Positions 8,353 through 18,548 of a stretch of 26,019 nt of DNA are shown piece by piece. Under the pieces are notes generated by a model. That model was not told where the DNA came from and did not search any database. It saw only the letters and a list, made by a program, of their open reading frames with translations. The position numbers and the translations under genes were made by a program. The DNA comes from Gemmatimonadota bacterium. Lineage in GTDB: Bacteria > 4572-55 > J002. Within the stretch, counting starts at the first letter, position 1, and the number at the start of each line of letters is the position of its first letter. Location: NCBI GenBank assembly GCA_003697105.1, contig RFFQ01000151.1, positions 1 through 26,019 of the forward strand, read 5' to 3'.

Positions 8353-9405
8353 CTAATAGACCACCTCAAAGGCAGTCTGGGGTTCTGTTTTACCCTTTAA
8401 TAGAAGCGGTTCTAATTCACGAATATCCAATTGGTTACAAACGGATTCTGCCGTCTTTTTGCAAATGAGAATCTGATGTTGGGTGGCGGTCTCTTGCAAT
8501 CGTTTCGCTGTATTGACGGTATCACCGATGGCGGTGAAGTCCATCATATCCTGACTGCCCAGATTACCCACCACCGCCGAACCGGTTTGAATCCCTGCGC
8601 GCAAGCCTAGTTCCGCTAGGGAGGGGTGTTGTCGCTGGATTTCGCGAAAAATCAGTTGCATATCAATAGCGGTTTGAACTGCCCGCAGGGGGTCATCCTC
8701 ATGCGCGATGGGTGCGCCGTAAAATGCCATTAACCCCTCATCGATATACTTATCGAAAATACCATCATATTGCCGGATGATCGGTGCAAGATGACCCAAA
8801 ATTAGGTTAAGGTGATCCGTTGTTGTACGGGCGTCATGTTTTTCTGTTATCCGGTGAAATCCCCAAATATTGACAAAGAGTACGCTGATTTGGGCGGTAT
8901 CACCCCCCAGTTGCAATGCCGCTTCTGGGTTGGAAAAAATACCTTGGGTAATTTCATCTGCCACGTAACGACGGACAATATTTTGCAAGATCGCATTTCG
9001 CCGTTCTAATTCATCAAGTAACTGTTTGGCTCGAAGTTGGGTGCGCACCCGGATGAGAAGTTCCGTCCGGTCCACGGGCTTCCGCAAAAAATCATCCGCG
9101 CCGGATTCCAATCCTTTAACTTTGTCTTGTAATTCCTGCAATGCCGTCAGCATGATCACCGGGGTCGCTTGGAGGTCAGGACGCTGTCGCAAATGCCTGA
9201 GCGTTTCAAATCCGTCCATTTCGGGCATCATGGCATCTAAGACAATCACATCCGGTAATTGGGTTTCACAAAACAGGAGGCATTCCGCACCGTTGGTCTG
9301 TTGGGCAACATCATAGCCTTCTTTCACCAAAACGCGCGATAAAATCATGCGTGTTCCCGGATCATCATCAACAATTAAAATTAAGGATTTGGATTTGGTT
9401 TTCAT
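8353..9405 (-). CDS. Response regulator fused to a degenerate class III nucleotidyl cyclase domain
   Basis: About 350 residues. The N-terminal receiver domain (about 8-120) has the acidic pair in VDDD, phospho-acceptor D57 (VIVLDAMMPEMDG), a conserved T and K109 (FLRKP). A short helical linker leads to a class III adenylate/guanylate cyclase domain (about 170-345). The substrate-contact residues are present: K219, D289 (MDFTAIGD), N298 and R302. Both metal-binding positions differ from consensus: the usual FxDIxGF reads LFVNIWGF (N179), and the usual IGDG reads IDEG (E223). The domain may therefore be inactive, weakened, or a nucleotide-binding output. Start: the ATG at 9405 has AAGG just upstream; the ATG at 9420 adds five residues and has no binding site. 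It follows the hybrid kinase gene closely and is its likely partner. Confidence 0.85.
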   Translation of the reverse strand: MKTKSKSLILIVDDDPGTRMILSRVLVKEGYDVAQQTNGAECLLFCETQLPDVIVLDAMMPEMDGFETLRHLRQRPDLQATPVIMLTALQELQDKVKGLESGADDFLRKPVDRTELLIRVRTQLRAKQLLDELERRNAILQNIVRRYVADEITQGIFSNPEAALQLGGDTAQISVLFVNIWGFHRITEKHDARTTTDHLNLILGHLAPIIRQYDGIFDKYIDEGLMAFYGAPIAHEDDPLRAVQTAIDMQLIFREIQRQHPSLAELGLRAGIQTGSAVVGNLGSQDMMDFTAIGDTVNTAKRLQETATQHQILICKKTAESVCNQLDIRELEPLLLKGKTEPQTAFEVVY

Positions 9406-9444
9406 TATGCCTTGCAACATCAGGGTTTTGTAAAATGATCGGTA

Positions 9445-12400
9445 TTAACTTGGGTTTATTTCTGCCAGTAATGCGGCTTTAACACGGTTCAATTCATTCT
9501 GAATCAAGTAGAGATGTTCCCGCGCCCGGTCCAGATGGTTCGCTTTGGCTTGGATTTCCAGATGCGTGCATAATTCCGCTAAATGCAATGCGCCTAGGTT
9601 GGCACTACTGCCTTTAAGCCCGTGTGCCGCGCGTCGCACTTCATCTGTATTGTTTTGGTTTAGGGCGGTTTCGATCCGGTCGAGCAACACAGGCGCATCT
9701 TCCAGAAAAATCTGAATAACGTCGTTTAGGAATTCCGGGTCATCAGCACCCCCCAGTTGGCGGATACTTTCAAAGGCATCGGGATCGAGTGGCGGCACGG
9801 AGTTATCTTCCACCGCCATAGGCGGGGTTTCTTCCGAACGACGAGCGGATTGTTGCACCGCCTGTTCTAAGGCATTCATTAACTGGTCAAATTTAACCGG
9901 TTTGGTGATATAGTTATCCATTCCGGCATTGAGGCATTTTTCGCGGTCACCTTTCATGGCATCGGCGGTCATCGCAATGATGTGGGGGCGCTGGCTCGGG
10001 GGATACGTGCGACAGATAGTACGGGTCGCTTCCAACCCATCCATTTCGGGCATTTGGACATCCATCAACACCACATCATATTGTTGGCGGGCGACCGCTT
10101 CCACCGCTTCTAAGCCATTTGCGACCACATCGATGCGGTAACCCATTCGCTCCAACAGGCGAATTGCCAATTTTTGATTGACCAGATTATCTTCGGCTAA
10201 TAAAATTTTGAGTGGCAATCGCTCCGCCATTTTGGAATCAATTTGGGGGCGTTTTTGTTCCCGTACCGGTACCGGCAGCGGCGTTCCTTCAAGGGCTAAC
10301 AACAGGGCATTATACAGTTGCGACTGTTTGACCGGTTTGGTCAGGAGTGCATGGAACAACTGCCGGTCAGATTGCAGGTCTGTTTCTGTCCGCCCAATGG
10401 AGGTCAACATGACCAACGGAATATCTGGTGAATGGCGTTCACGGATAGCCTTTGCTACCATTAGCCCATCCATGCGGGGCATTTGCATATCCAAAATTAT
10501 CACATCTACATGATGCCCTTCGGAAAGAAGGCGTAGCGCCTCTTCCCCAGACGCCACGGCGGTCGCCTTCATCCTCCAACGAGTGGTCTGCATGCTCAAG
10601 ATTTTGCGATTCGTGGCATTATCATCGACAATCAAAACCGATTTATTCTGCAAGCGGGGTAAATGTTCATCGATAGGGCGGTGTTCGACGAGGGCGTGTG
10701 TTCGGATGGTGAAGTAAAAGGTTGATCCGCTACCGACTTCACTTTCAACCCAGATATTCCCGTTCATCATGTGGGTCAGGTGTTTACAAATGGCTAACCC
10801 CAAACCGGTACCCCCGTACTGGCGAGTTGTGGAAGCATCCACCTGACTAAACGATTTGAACAACCGGTCCATTCGATCCGCAGGGATACCGATGCCGGTA
10901 TCCTTCACCGCAAAGCGGAGGGTATGTTGATGCCGTACCGGTGAATATTCCGCCGCTACGGAAACAGTTACTTCGCCTTCTTCCGTGAATTTGATGGCAT
11001 TGCTAATCAGATTCACCAGAATTTGCCGCAACCGGGTCACATCGCCCACAATGACCTCTGGGACATCCGGTGACATGATATAGAGCAGTTCCAACTGTTT
11101 TTCCGCCGCTTTTGGTGCTAACAACTCAAGGGCATCCTCAATGCAATCCCGCAGATGAAATGGTTGTTCTTCCAATTCCATCTTACCAGATTCAATTTTG
11201 GAAAAATCGAGAATATCGTTGATGATCGTTAGTAAGGCTTCGCCACTACTCCGGATTGTTTCCACATATTCGGCTTGTTCGGCGGTGAGGTCGGTATCCA
11301 GCAACAAGCCTGTCATCCCAATAACGCCATTCATGGGGGTTCGGATTTCATGGCTCATATTGGCGAGAAATTCCGCTTTCATGCGGGCAGCCGTTTCGGC
11401 GGCATCTCGTGCGGCTTGCATCTGTTCCTTGACCTGTTCATCCGCCAGCGTTAGTCCCATCAATTCACTAACTTGCCGGAGTGTTTCTATCACAAAGGGA
11501 TCCCGCGAGGGATACGGAGCGGTGTACAGGAAGATAACACCCAACAGTTCCTCCCCATGTTTGATGGGCAAGATATAATGACCGTGGGGTGTCATCTCTT
11601 CAAATTGGTGTTCGTGCTGGGAATCCTCAAAGCAGTCATCTGAAATCATTATTTCCCCGGAGACGGCGACTCGCCCGCAGAGACAATCACCGAAGTTAAT
11701 GGTTTGCTCACGCCGTAAAAATTCTTCCGAGAAGGTCCCATGTGTGAGATACAACTGAAGTTGGTCGCCGTTTTGGCTTCGCAAAAAAATTCCGCCTTTA
11801 TTCATCAATTCCAGAGATTCTATGCTGAATAACTGTGCCAACGCTTCATCCAACCGGTCCCGTAAGGGACGTTGGTCCCGTAAAATACGGGCAATCGTTG
11901 CCCGGCGTTCCGCGATCTCTCGCCGGAAGGCTTCTTGTTTTTCCTGCCATACTTGTTCGGTAATATCTTGTTGAATTGAAATATAGCCGGTAATATCACC
12001 ATTATCGCCTCGAATTGGGGCGATTGTGGTTTGTGCCCAGTACAAATAGGGGTCATCCAATGGGTTTTGGTGGATCAGAGCTAAATGACGGGGTCCCTTA
12101 CGCCGGTTCAGGAAGCGCCCTTTCCAAACTTCGCCGTTGAGGAGGGTAGTCCACAACTCGTGATAAACCGAATCATCGGTAAAGCCGCTTTTAAACAGGC
12201 TGGGAGTTTCGCCGATTAATTCGGCGGCGGAATAGCGCGTAATGCGTTCCATAGCGGGATTGACATACTCAATCACGCCATCGAGATTCGTAATTAGCAC
12301 ACCATCTGCGGTGGCTTCTACCGCCATGGCTAAACGTTGGCGTTCCAACTCTGCCATTTTTCGCAGAGTGACATCCCGGTACTGCCACAGATGCCCCTGA

Positions 12401-13620
12401 TAGTTCCCCTCTACAAAAATGGGGATATAGTCGCGCTCAAAAATGCGCCCATCATTCAGCAGCCACTCTTCATTGGTGACGAGCTCTTGTTGGGCTAAAA
12501 TTTCAGCGGTTCGTGCCTGAAAGCCGGCTTCATCCTCAAACAGAAATTGGACGGACGGGATAAATTGGAGACTATTTGTTCCCATCAGGGATTGTGGCGA
12601 ACCGGTATATTGGAACATTTCGCAAAACCGGTTGTTGACCAGCACAATCGTGCGGTGTTCATCTTCCACCATCACACCAGCTTGCAGATTTTCCACCAAT
12701 GCCACGAGGCGCGAATACGTAGATTGTGCTAACTCTTCCGCCTGTTTCCGCTCGGTGATATTCCGCAGGGTTCCGGCGACGCCAATGACATTCCCGCGGG
12801 AGTCCCGAACTTGGTGGGCATTTGCAGATACGTACACCAAATGACCATCGCGATGCTTCATGCGAACTTCCACATCACTGACTTCACCTTTCCGGCGCAG
12901 TTGGCGAAACAATTTGAGATTATCCGACCGGTGGAAATACAACTTACTTACTGGAGTGCCAATCAATTCCTCGCGGGAATAGCCCGAATGCCGAATGATA
13001 GAAGGGCTAATCTCAACAATAGTGCCTTTCACATCGGTTTGATAATACACATCTTGCACATTTTCAAAGAGGTTGCGATACCGTTCTTCGCTTTGGTGCA
13101 ATTCTTCTTGTGCTTTCTGGCGCAACGTAATATCACGGAGTACCACCACAAAAAGCATTTCCCGCTCTAGGTTCATGGTGGTGGTGGTCACTTCTAGGGG
13201 GAAGACCGTTCCGGTTTTGTGCAATCCGTAGAGTTCGGATTCCCCCGGGCAAATCTGGTAATCTTTATTGGCAATTAAGGTCTGTAGGTGTAAGTCGTTG
13301 AGTTCTTCAGGAGTGTAGCCAAAGAGGCGCTCTACCGCCGCATTCCAAGAACGGATACATCCTTGCGGCGTTACTGTAACAATACCATCGGTGACGGTAT
13401 TCATCACGGATTCTAGGTAGGTTTTACTTTCCCGGCGGATTTGATTGAGGCTCGAAAGCTCCTGTGAGGCAATCTCTAAAGACCGATCTTTTAAGTGACG
13501 TTCTCGATCAAACTCCTCATAGGTCGCATTGATCAGGTTCAAGAGTTTTTCCAAATCCGGCGTGCCATCGGGGGAGCCGCGCCGGGCTTTTTTGAGTTGG
13601 CGTTCCAAAAGTTTGTGCAT
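9445..13620 (-). CDS. Soluble multi-PAS/GAF hybrid histidine kinase with two receivers and Hpt domain
   Basis: A 1391-residue phosphorelay kinase with no membrane segment or signal peptide, so it should sense in the cytoplasm. Domain order: short coiled-coil lead (1-65), four PAS domains (about 66-170, 178-292, 300-420 and 428-556), GAF (about 575-730), HisKA with H757 ([15 protein letters not shown]), HATPase with N874, DTGIG (907-911) and GTGLGL (937-942), receiver 1 with D1044, receiver 2 with D1187, and Hpt with H1333 ([13 protein letters not shown]). All relay residues look intact, giving a His-Asp-Asp-His chain of BarA/EvgS style. It starts 7 nt after the FIST stop codon, and GAGG lies about 12 nt before the ATG inside the end of that gene, so translation is probably coupled. 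Likely sensor input is FIST and likely output the downstream RR-cyclase; both are inferred from gene order. Confidence 0.92.
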   Translation of the reverse strand: MHKLLERQLKKARRGSPDGTPDLEKLLNLINATYEEFDRERHLKDRSLEIASQELSSLNQIRRESKTYLESVMNTVTDGIVTVTPQGCIRSWNAAVERLFGYTPEELNDLHLQTLIANKDYQICPGESELYGLHKTGTVFPLEVTTTTMNLEREMLFVVVLRDITLRQKAQEELHQSEERYRNLFENVQDVYYQTDVKGTIVEISPSIIRHSGYSREELIGTPVSKLYFHRSDNLKLFRQLRRKGEVSDVEVRMKHRDGHLVYVSANAHQVRDSRGNVIGVAGTLRNITERKQAEELAQSTYSRLVALVENLQAGVMVEDEHRTIVLVNNRFCEMFQYTGSPQSLMGTNSLQFIPSVQFLFEDEAGFQARTAEILAQQELVTNEEWLLNDGRIFERDYIPIFVEGNYQGHLWQYRDVTLRKMAELERQRLAMAVEATADGVLITNLDGVIEYVNPAMERITRYSAAELIGETPSLFKSGFTDDSVYHELWTTLLNGEVWKGRFLNRRKGPRHLALIHQNPLDDPYLYWAQTTIAPIRGDNGDITGYISIQQDITEQVWQEKQEAFRREIAERRATIARILRDQRPLRDRLDEALAQLFSIESLELMNKGGIFLRSQNGDQLQLYLTHGTFSEEFLRREQTINFGDCLCGRVAVSGEIMISDDCFEDSQHEHQFEEMTPHGHYILPIKHGEELLGVIFLYTAPYPSRDPFVIETLRQVSELMGLTLADEQVKEQMQAARDAAETAARMKAEFLANMSHEIRTPMNGVIGMTGLLLDTDLTAEQAEYVETIRSSGEALLTIINDILDFSKIESGKMELEEQPFHLRDCIEDALELLAPKAAEKQLELLYIMSPDVPEVIVGDVTRLRQILVNLISNAIKFTEEGEVTVSVAAEYSPVRHQHTLRFAVKDTGIGIPADRMDRLFKSFSQVDASTTRQYGGTGLGLAICKHLTHMMNGNIWVESEVGSGSTFYFTIRTHALVEHRPIDEHLPRLQNKSVLIVDDNATNRKILSMQTTRWRMKATAVASGEEALRLLSEGHHVDVIILDMQMPRMDGLMVAKAIRERHSPDIPLVMLTSIGRTETDLQSDRQLFHALLTKPVKQSQLYNALLLALEGTPLPVPVREQKRPQIDSKMAERLPLKILLAEDNLVNQKLAIRLLERMGYRIDVVANGLEAVEAVARQQYDVVLMDVQMPEMDGLEATRTICRTYPPSQRPHIIAMTADAMKGDREKCLNAGMDNYITKPVKFDQLMNALEQAVQQSARRSEETPPMAVEDNSVPPLDPDAFESIRQLGGADDPEFLNDVIQIFLEDAPVLLDRIETALNQNNTDEVRRAAHGLKGSSANLGALHLAELCTHLEIQAKANHLDRAREHLYLIQNELNRVKAALLAEINPS

Positions 13621-13627
13621 GTAGGGT

Positions 13628-14767
13628 TTACGCCTCGTGTTCGCTCAAAAGAGTGATCGTCATGGTTTGATTATGCAAATTACAGGTGCCCATCGTGCGA
13701 TGAGGCGATATTTCGCCGTAGGAATAAAATCCAATTTGATGGGCGCCGTCTCCCAGAATTTCCTGAACAGCTTCCACTTCATCGGCGGTGCGTTGCCCCA
13801 GCACTAATTTTCGTCCGACACAACTGATCAGAATTGCCAACTTAGTGGTACTGGATTCCGTCAGGTGGGCTAATTTAGCGGCTTCTGCCGCACCCTCCAC
13901 TAGCCGGTCAAAGTTCGCCATCATCAGTTGGGCAGTATAGCCTTCCGGCACATCCCCGGCAAATACCATACTTTGATCCGCTTCATGGATCGTCAGAATC
14001 GTTCTTACTACCGCCTGATCCGGATTATCCGCCGGATAAATTGCTAACGGGAAAAGTAGTGCACTACCCGGCAGGTTTTTAGCCTCTTCACCCAAATATT
14101 TTTTATAGAGTTCCAATGCCGGTTTTCCATCTAACTCATATAGGATGTTGCCCTTGGAACGGGTGATGCGGCGAGTTGGGCCAAACGCATCCCACCCCCC
14201 AAAAGAACCGTGTCCAATCTGAATCTGATCGCCATAAAACCCAACAGCCGCAATCAAACCGCTGGTGGGTTCACAATTGCAACTGACATGCGTCACCTCA
14301 AACCGGTCGGCATCACCGGCTAAACCGCCGGTAATGGGGATATTGGCATCGATAACCTGATTGAACCCCTGAACTAGCTCACTCCCATTGACATGCTGCC
14401 CATCGGAAATAACCAACATGCCCCGCAACCCCTCCCGGTTGAGGCGTTCCCCTAATGATTTTCCGACAGTGAAGGATTCCGTGCTATCCGTGACCCTCAC
14501 CGAGGCAACATCAATTTGGGTGTAGGCAAACTCAATGGCGGCAACCACGATGGTGTCATCCAAAACCTCATCGTCCAAAATTTCACCCGAGGTACTGCAA
14601 CCAATAATGTTAGCTTGCGGATAACGGTCTTTCAAATCTTGATAATATTGGGGAGATTTCAGCACATCTGTACCCCCGAAGAAGAGTACCAGTTGTGGAT
14701 TTGTGACGCCGCTGCCGGGATTAATGCATTCCCAAGTCGTATCCCATAACCATTTTTCAACTTTCAT
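13628..14767 (-). CDS. FIST-domain sensory protein (FIST_N plus FIST_C)
   Basis: A 379-residue soluble protein with the FIST N domain (about 25-220; [37 protein letters not shown]) and FIST C domain (about 221-370; [67 protein letters not shown]). FIST proteins are predicted ligand-sensing modules, with amino acids proposed as ligands, and usually lie next to histidine kinases or cyclases, as here. A perfect AGGAGG is 9 nt before the ATG, and the gene begins 12 nt after the upstream lipoprotein stop. Position first in the FIST, kinase, RR-cyclase order suggests it feeds the kinase. The ligand cannot be read from the sequence. Confidence 0.9.
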   Translation of the reverse strand: MKVEKWLWDTTWECINPGSGVTNPQLVLFFGGTDVLKSPQYYQDLKDRYPQANIIGCSTSGEILDDEVLDDTIVVAAIEFAYTQIDVASVRVTDSTESFTVGKSLGERLNREGLRGMLVISDGQHVNGSELVQGFNQVIDANIPITGGLAGDADRFEVTHVSCNCEPTSGLIAAVGFYGDQIQIGHGSFGGWDAFGPTRRITRSKGNILYELDGKPALELYKKYLGEEAKNLPGSALLFPLAIYPADNPDQAVVRTILTIHEADQSMVFAGDVPEGYTAQLMMANFDRLVEGAAEAAKLAHLTESSTTKLAILISCVGRKLVLGQRTADEVEAVQEILGDGAHQIGFYSYGEISPHRTMGTCNLHNQTMTITLLSEHEA

Positions 14768-14779
14768 CCGTTAAACCTC

Positions 14780-16966
14780 CTAATTTAAATTCAGATATGT
14801 CCGCATCTGTGAAATGCGGACCGTGGGTTGTTGGCACGTAAAATTTTGGCACACATAAACCGTGGTCTGGTCATCGAGGCGGTCTTGGTATGCGGTAAAT
14901 GGTGCCAACTCCGCCAATTGAGCTTGATTTGCGGATGTTTTGAGATGAATGACCATATGAGGCAGAAAGGCGTCCCGCAAGGTGCGGATCATGGCTTGGG
15001 TGTGCGGATCATCGGGTTCGCCCACAATCACCACTTCATAGCCGGGATGGAAGGCAAAATCAAGCCCGTTTAGCCATTGGGCATAGGCAGATGGGGCACG
15101 GCGGATCGTCTCTGCGAAGGCGTGCGCTAACTGCTCAGCCTGATCTTCCCAAGCCGTATTACCGGTCAAGCGGCTAAGCCGGAGTAAATTGAGCACCATC
15201 ACCCCATTACCAGAGGGCACGGCACCATCATACGCTTCTTTGGAGCGGGTAATGAGTTTTTCAGTATCATCTGCCGTAAAGAAAAAGCCACCACGTTGAT
15301 CATCCCAAAACTGCTCAAAAAGAACCTGATTGAAATCGAGTGCCGCTTGTAAATAGCGGAGATCAAACGTGGTTTGGTGCAATTCAATCAAACCCCAGAT
15401 CATAAACGCATAATCGTCCAGATGCGCCGTTAATCCGGCGTCACCTGCCCGGTAACGATGGTACAGCCGCCCGTTACCGGTTTGTAACGCCTTTAGGATA
15501 AAAGCGGTTGCCCGTTCGGCGGCAATCGTGTAGCGGGGTTCCGCAAAGACGCGACCGGCAGTTGCCAAGGCGGCGATCATTAGCCCATTCCAGTCGGTTA
15601 AAATTTTATCATCTTTGAAAGGGTGAATCCGGTTTTCGCGCACCGCAAATAATTTTTGCCGGATGGGTTCCCAGATTGCCGGATAATCGGCTTGTTGTTC
15701 ATGAAGCGGACGATTCAGATGGAGAATATTCGCACCGGTGGCATGTCCAGAAGCTTCCTCCCGAAAGTTACCTGCCGCTTCCACTTGAAATGTCCGGATC
15801 ACAAAGTCCGCTTCTGCGGGGGTGAGTATTTGGCGCAATTCGGTTTCCGTCCAGACATAAAACTTCCCTTCTTCCCCGTCACTGTCGGCATCTTCCGCCG
15901 AATAAAATCCACCTTGCGGATCGGTCATCTCCCGTTGAACGTACGTAAAAATCTCATCCACCACCTGCTGATAATATGGATCGCGGGTCACTTGGTAGGC
16001 TTCTGTGTATGCCAGCATCAGCATTGCCTGATCGTATAGCATTTTTTCAAAATGGGGCAAAAACCATCGTTCGTCAGTGGAATACCGGTGAAAACCGAAT
16101 CCGACATGATCAAATATGCCACCGAGCCGCATCTGCCGTAATGTGGTTTCCACCATTTCCATGGCATGTTGCGGGGTTTCTTGGTGGCGGCTGTAACGTA
16201 ATAGGAAGGTCAGGACGTGCGGTGAAGGAAATTTAGGGCGGTCACCAAACCCGCCATATTGGGGGTCAAACCGCTGTTCCAACTGTTGAAATGCGGTATC
16301 CAGTACCTGTGGGGTCAAGGAGTCACTGCTGGTAGCGTTCAGTTGTGCCTGTTGCAAGGCTTGCATAATGTTTTCAACGGTTTGATCGATTTTGTCCCGT
16401 TCATGTTCCCATACCTGCCGTAAGCGGGGAATGAGGTCCAGCAGACCAATTCGTTGGTAGCGGCTTTCTTTGGGGAAGTATGTGCCGGCAAAAAACGGTT
16501 TTTTATCGGGAGTCATCACAATGGTGAGGGGCCACCCCCCGTGTCCGGTCATCATTTGACAGACCGTCATATAAATGCCGTCAATATCCGGGCGCTCCTC
16601 TCGATCCACTTTGATGCAGACAAAGGTATCATTCAGCAGTTTAGCGACGGTCTCATCTTCAAACGATTCGTGTTCCATCACGTGACACCAATGGCACGTG
16701 GAATATCCAATCGAGAGAAAAATCGGTTTATCTTCTGCTTTTGCTTTGGCAAATGCCTCTTCGCCCCAGGGATACCAATCAACCGGATTATGAGCATGTT
16801 GTAATAAGTAAGGGCTTTTTTCATGAATTAATCGATTTTGATGCGGGTGGGTGGGCATGGTGGATGTTTCCTCGCTGGTTGAGCGGTTGCACTGGCTAAA
16901 CAGTAGCAGCACACTTAGACACATGATCGTTTTGATCGGGGCTGTGGGAATGGAGTTCATTTGCAT
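14780..16966 (-). CDS. DUF255 (YyaL/SSP411-like) thioredoxin-fold protein, putative lipoprotein
   Basis: A 728-residue member of the DUF255/YyaL family (spermatogenesis-associated protein 20 in animals). After an N-terminal hydrophobic segment ending LLFSQC (C26), the thioredoxin-like domain (about 38-200) begins [20 protein letters not shown] and carries the CxxC motif CHWC (C91, C94). The family signatures [20 protein letters not shown] and YFP follow. The remainder (about 230-600) is an alpha/alpha-barrel-like region resembling six-hairpin glycosidases or epimerases ([30 protein letters not shown]). C26 suggests a lipoprotein, but FSQC is not a classical lipobox. Biochemical function is not established. 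Its ATG overlaps the preceding stop as TAATG, indicating translational coupling. Confidence 0.85.
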   Translation of the reverse strand: MQMNSIPTAPIKTIMCLSVLLLFSQCNRSTSEETSTMPTHPHQNRLIHEKSPYLLQHAHNPVDWYPWGEEAFAKAKAEDKPIFLSIGYSTCHWCHVMEHESFEDETVAKLLNDTFVCIKVDREERPDIDGIYMTVCQMMTGHGGWPLTIVMTPDKKPFFAGTYFPKESRYQRIGLLDLIPRLRQVWEHERDKIDQTVENIMQALQQAQLNATSSDSLTPQVLDTAFQQLEQRFDPQYGGFGDRPKFPSPHVLTFLLRYSRHQETPQHAMEMVETTLRQMRLGGIFDHVGFGFHRYSTDERWFLPHFEKMLYDQAMLMLAYTEAYQVTRDPYYQQVVDEIFTYVQREMTDPQGGFYSAEDADSDGEEGKFYVWTETELRQILTPAEADFVIRTFQVEAAGNFREEASGHATGANILHLNRPLHEQQADYPAIWEPIRQKLFAVRENRIHPFKDDKILTDWNGLMIAALATAGRVFAEPRYTIAAERATAFILKALQTGNGRLYHRYRAGDAGLTAHLDDYAFMIWGLIELHQTTFDLRYLQAALDFNQVLFEQFWDDQRGGFFFTADDTEKLITRSKEAYDGAVPSGNGVMVLNLLRLSRLTGNTAWEDQAEQLAHAFAETIRRAPSAYAQWLNGLDFAFHPGYEVVIVGEPDDPHTQAMIRTLRDAFLPHMVIHLKTSANQAQLAELAPFTAYQDRLDDQTTVYVCQNFTCQQPTVRISQMRTYLNLN

Positions 16967-17592
16967 TAAAGAGTCACGCTTGTTTTGATTAATTTTGGGA
17001 TCAAAATCGTGATCGCTTTTTGAAGTTCATCGAAACTATTGACAAAAACAATGTGCGGGCACTCTGCCAGCATCAGGGGGAGTTCATGGCGGATTTGGCG
17101 TCCGGCTTTAAGGTAGGCCAGCAGATGTTGGTACGCCATTTCGCCAATCTGTTGCTGGAGCGCTTTGTTTTTCACCAGTTGATCCAAATCCCCTAAACCG
17201 GGAGGGGCAAAGGTCTGTCCTCCATTAAACCAAACAATCGAATGGCGTCCGACTCTGGCGTCGTCCATAATCTCCATGACCGAGACGGCGGCAATCGTAT
17301 CTGCCGTGATTTCATAGACCCGAAGTTGAGCAAGTTTTCGCGCCCGTTTTTCTTCTGGACCATCGATGCCCCACACATACTCACGACCATGTGTGGAGGG
17401 GTGTATTTGGGGGTCATAATAAGACCAGCCTTGGGCATCCAGCCACGCCGTAAGTGGATCGCGTCCCGGATTCCGAATGGGACCGGTTAAGCTTTGGATA
17501 TTACACGCTCCCCCCGTAAACAGGAGCGGTATTTTTCCCTTCTGCATCATCTCGGAAGTAACCAACATGGACTTCGGCCGGTTTCTATCCAT
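16966..17592 (-). CDS. Conserved 208-aa protein, possibly nucleoside deoxyribosyltransferase-like
   Basis: I do not recognise this protein with confidence. It begins with a beta strand and glycine-rich turn ([12 protein letters not shown]), then [20 protein letters not shown], a strand-turn element [14 protein letters not shown], and a C-terminal [14 protein letters not shown]. This Rossmann-like pattern, with a YDPQ element after the first strand, loosely recalls nucleoside 2-deoxyribosyltransferase-like proteins; that is a weak guess. There are no membrane segments. AAAGGAG lies 8 nt before the ATG, giving a firm start. It sits 25 bp after bcp and overlaps the DUF255 start by one base, so it belongs to the same transcript. 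Confidence 0.7.
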   Translation of the reverse strand: MDRNRPKSMLVTSEMMQKGKIPLLFTGGACNIQSLTGPIRNPGRDPLTAWLDAQGWSYYDPQIHPSTHGREYVWGIDGPEEKRARKLAQLRVYEITADTIAAVSVMEIMDDARVGRHSIVWFNGGQTFAPPGLGDLDQLVKNKALQQQIGEMAYQHLLAYLKAGRQIRHELPLMLAECPHIVFVNSFDELQKAITILIPKLIKTSVTL

Positions 17593-17617
17593 CCGTCTTT
17601 CTCCTTTAATATAAGCA

Positions 17618-18097
17618 TCACGCCGCGGTCAATTCGTTTAGTTTCTGCCATACCGCATCCACATGACCTTTCACTTTAACCTTTGTCCAAGCTTCTCGCA
17701 AGATACCTGCCGGGTCGATTAGAAACGTACTGCGCACCACTCCCATATAGGTTCTGCCGTACATTTTCTTCTCTTGCCAGACACCGTATTCTGCCAGCAC
17801 GGTTTTCTCTGGATCGCTGAGCAACGTCACTTTTAGATCATGTTTTTCGATAAACTTACCGTGACTTTGGATCGAATCTGGGCTGACTCCAATCACCACC
17901 GCGCCTTTGGCTTCAAAATCGGCAAGGCGATGGGTGAAATCTAAGGCTTCGGTTGTACAACCGCTGGTATTATCTTTGGGATAAAAATAGAGGACGACCC
18001 ATTTCCCTTTTAGACTGGCAAGCGATACCATTTCACCATTTTGGTTCGGTAGGGAAAATGCCGGGGCAGGATGTCCGAGAGCCAATGAATTCGACAT
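17618..18097 (-). CDS. bcp: Thiol peroxidase of the Bcp/PrxQ family, 1-Cys variant
   Basis: A 159-residue peroxiredoxin reducing hydrogen peroxide and organic hydroperoxides in the cytoplasm. The fold is complete: VVLYFYPKDNTSGCTTEA with peroxidatic C47 and T44, and the catalytic arginine in GVVRSTFLIDP. The second cysteine found five residues on in most Bcp proteins is replaced by L52, so this is a 1-Cys form that must use an external thiol. The start at 18097 is chosen because GAAGGAG lies about 9 nt upstream and the fold begins at once; an in-frame ATG at 18157 would add 20 residues unlike the family. It heads the leftward train, with a promoter at 18169-18197. Confidence 0.9.
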   Translation of the reverse strand: MSNSLALGHPAPAFSLPNQNGEMVSLASLKGKWVVLYFYPKDNTSGCTTEALDFTHRLADFEAKGAVVIGVSPDSIQSHGKFIEKHDLKVTLLSDPEKTVLAEYGVWQEKKMYGRTYMGVVRSTFLIDPAGILREAWTKVKVKGHVDAVWQKLNELTAA

Positions 18098-18168
18098 AAC
18101 ATCAATCTCCTTCGTTAGTTGAAAGCCGGTGAAGCAGGTTGACAACACCGTAGCCATGCTTTGGGATG

Positions 18169-18197
18169 TATATACGGCATTCAGGAGTGAAATTCAA
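18169..18197 (-). promoter_or_regulatory. Candidate promoter ahead of bcp and the leftward train
   Basis: Read leftward, TTGAAT (18197-18192), a 17-bp spacer and TATATA (18174-18169) would start transcription near 18162, leaving a leader of about 65 nt before the bcp start at 18097. Downstream gaps of -1 to 25 bp suggest this promoter can serve several genes. Confidence 0.45.
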
Positions 18198-18228
18198 TAA
18201 TAAAAAGGAAGGTGGGTTTGAGCCGAAA

Positions 18229-18471
18229 TTAGATGATCCGTAGCCAGTAACCCTCTGCTACCCGGTTGGTACCGGGCAGACGGTAAGTACCCTTGCCCCG
18301 CACGTCAAAAAAGTCAGGTTCATACCCAAGATAGTCGCAGACAATCCATTTTGCCTGCTTTTCGGTAGCGGCCGGTACAATAAATATGCGTGGCTGACCT
18401 TGCTTATTCCGAAGAACGGTCAGATGATAATCCATGGGAAGACCCAGCTCAAGCTGTTGTGTATCAGACAT
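18229..18471 (-). CDS. Small hypothetical protein, 80 aa
   Basis: Not recognised. The product is soluble, with alternating strands and a helix: DYHLTVLRNKQGQPRIFIVP, then EKQAKWIVCDYLGYEPDFFDVRGKGTYRLPG and a C-terminal WLRII. There is no hydrophobic segment or metal-binding cluster. No Shine-Dalgarno sequence is visible. TATAAT sits only 6 nt before the ATG, so a leaderless transcript is conceivable, though no -35 is evident. It lies 78 bp after the membrane protein gene, beyond a hairpin, and 131 bp before the bcp start. The frame is clean over its full length, and conservation would decide whether it is real. Confidence 0.55.
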   Translation of the reverse strand: MSDTQQLELGLPMDYHLTVLRNKQGQPRIFIVPAATEKQAKWIVCDYLGYEPDFFDVRGKGTYRLPGTNRVAEGYWLRII

Positions 18472-18489
18472 TTGCGGATTATAAAGCCG

Positions 18490-18521
18490 GAGACCTGTTT
18501 CCGCTACCGAAAGCAGGTCTC
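18490..18521. terminator. Stable hairpin between the membrane protein gene and the 80-aa gene
   Basis: GAGACCTG (18490-18497) pairs perfectly with CAGGTCTC (18514-18521), and TTTC/GAAA inside extends the stem with a bulge. On the minus strand the hairpin follows the membrane protein stop codon by about 30 nt, but only TTT follows, so it would be a weak terminator, attenuator or RNA-stabilising stem. Confidence 0.4.
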
Positions 18522-18548
18522 TCTGGCAAGACAGGGGTGGGGTAGAAA

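Noticed and set aside
9929-13170. Several plus-strand frames of 60-126 codons opposite the hybrid kinase
   Set aside because: They are antisense shadows of a strongly supported gene with clear domain content, and they have no recognisable motifs.
18098-18157. Upstream ATG extension of bcp
   Set aside because: The 20 added residues do not resemble the family and overlap the leader; the start at 18097 has a good GAAGGAG site.
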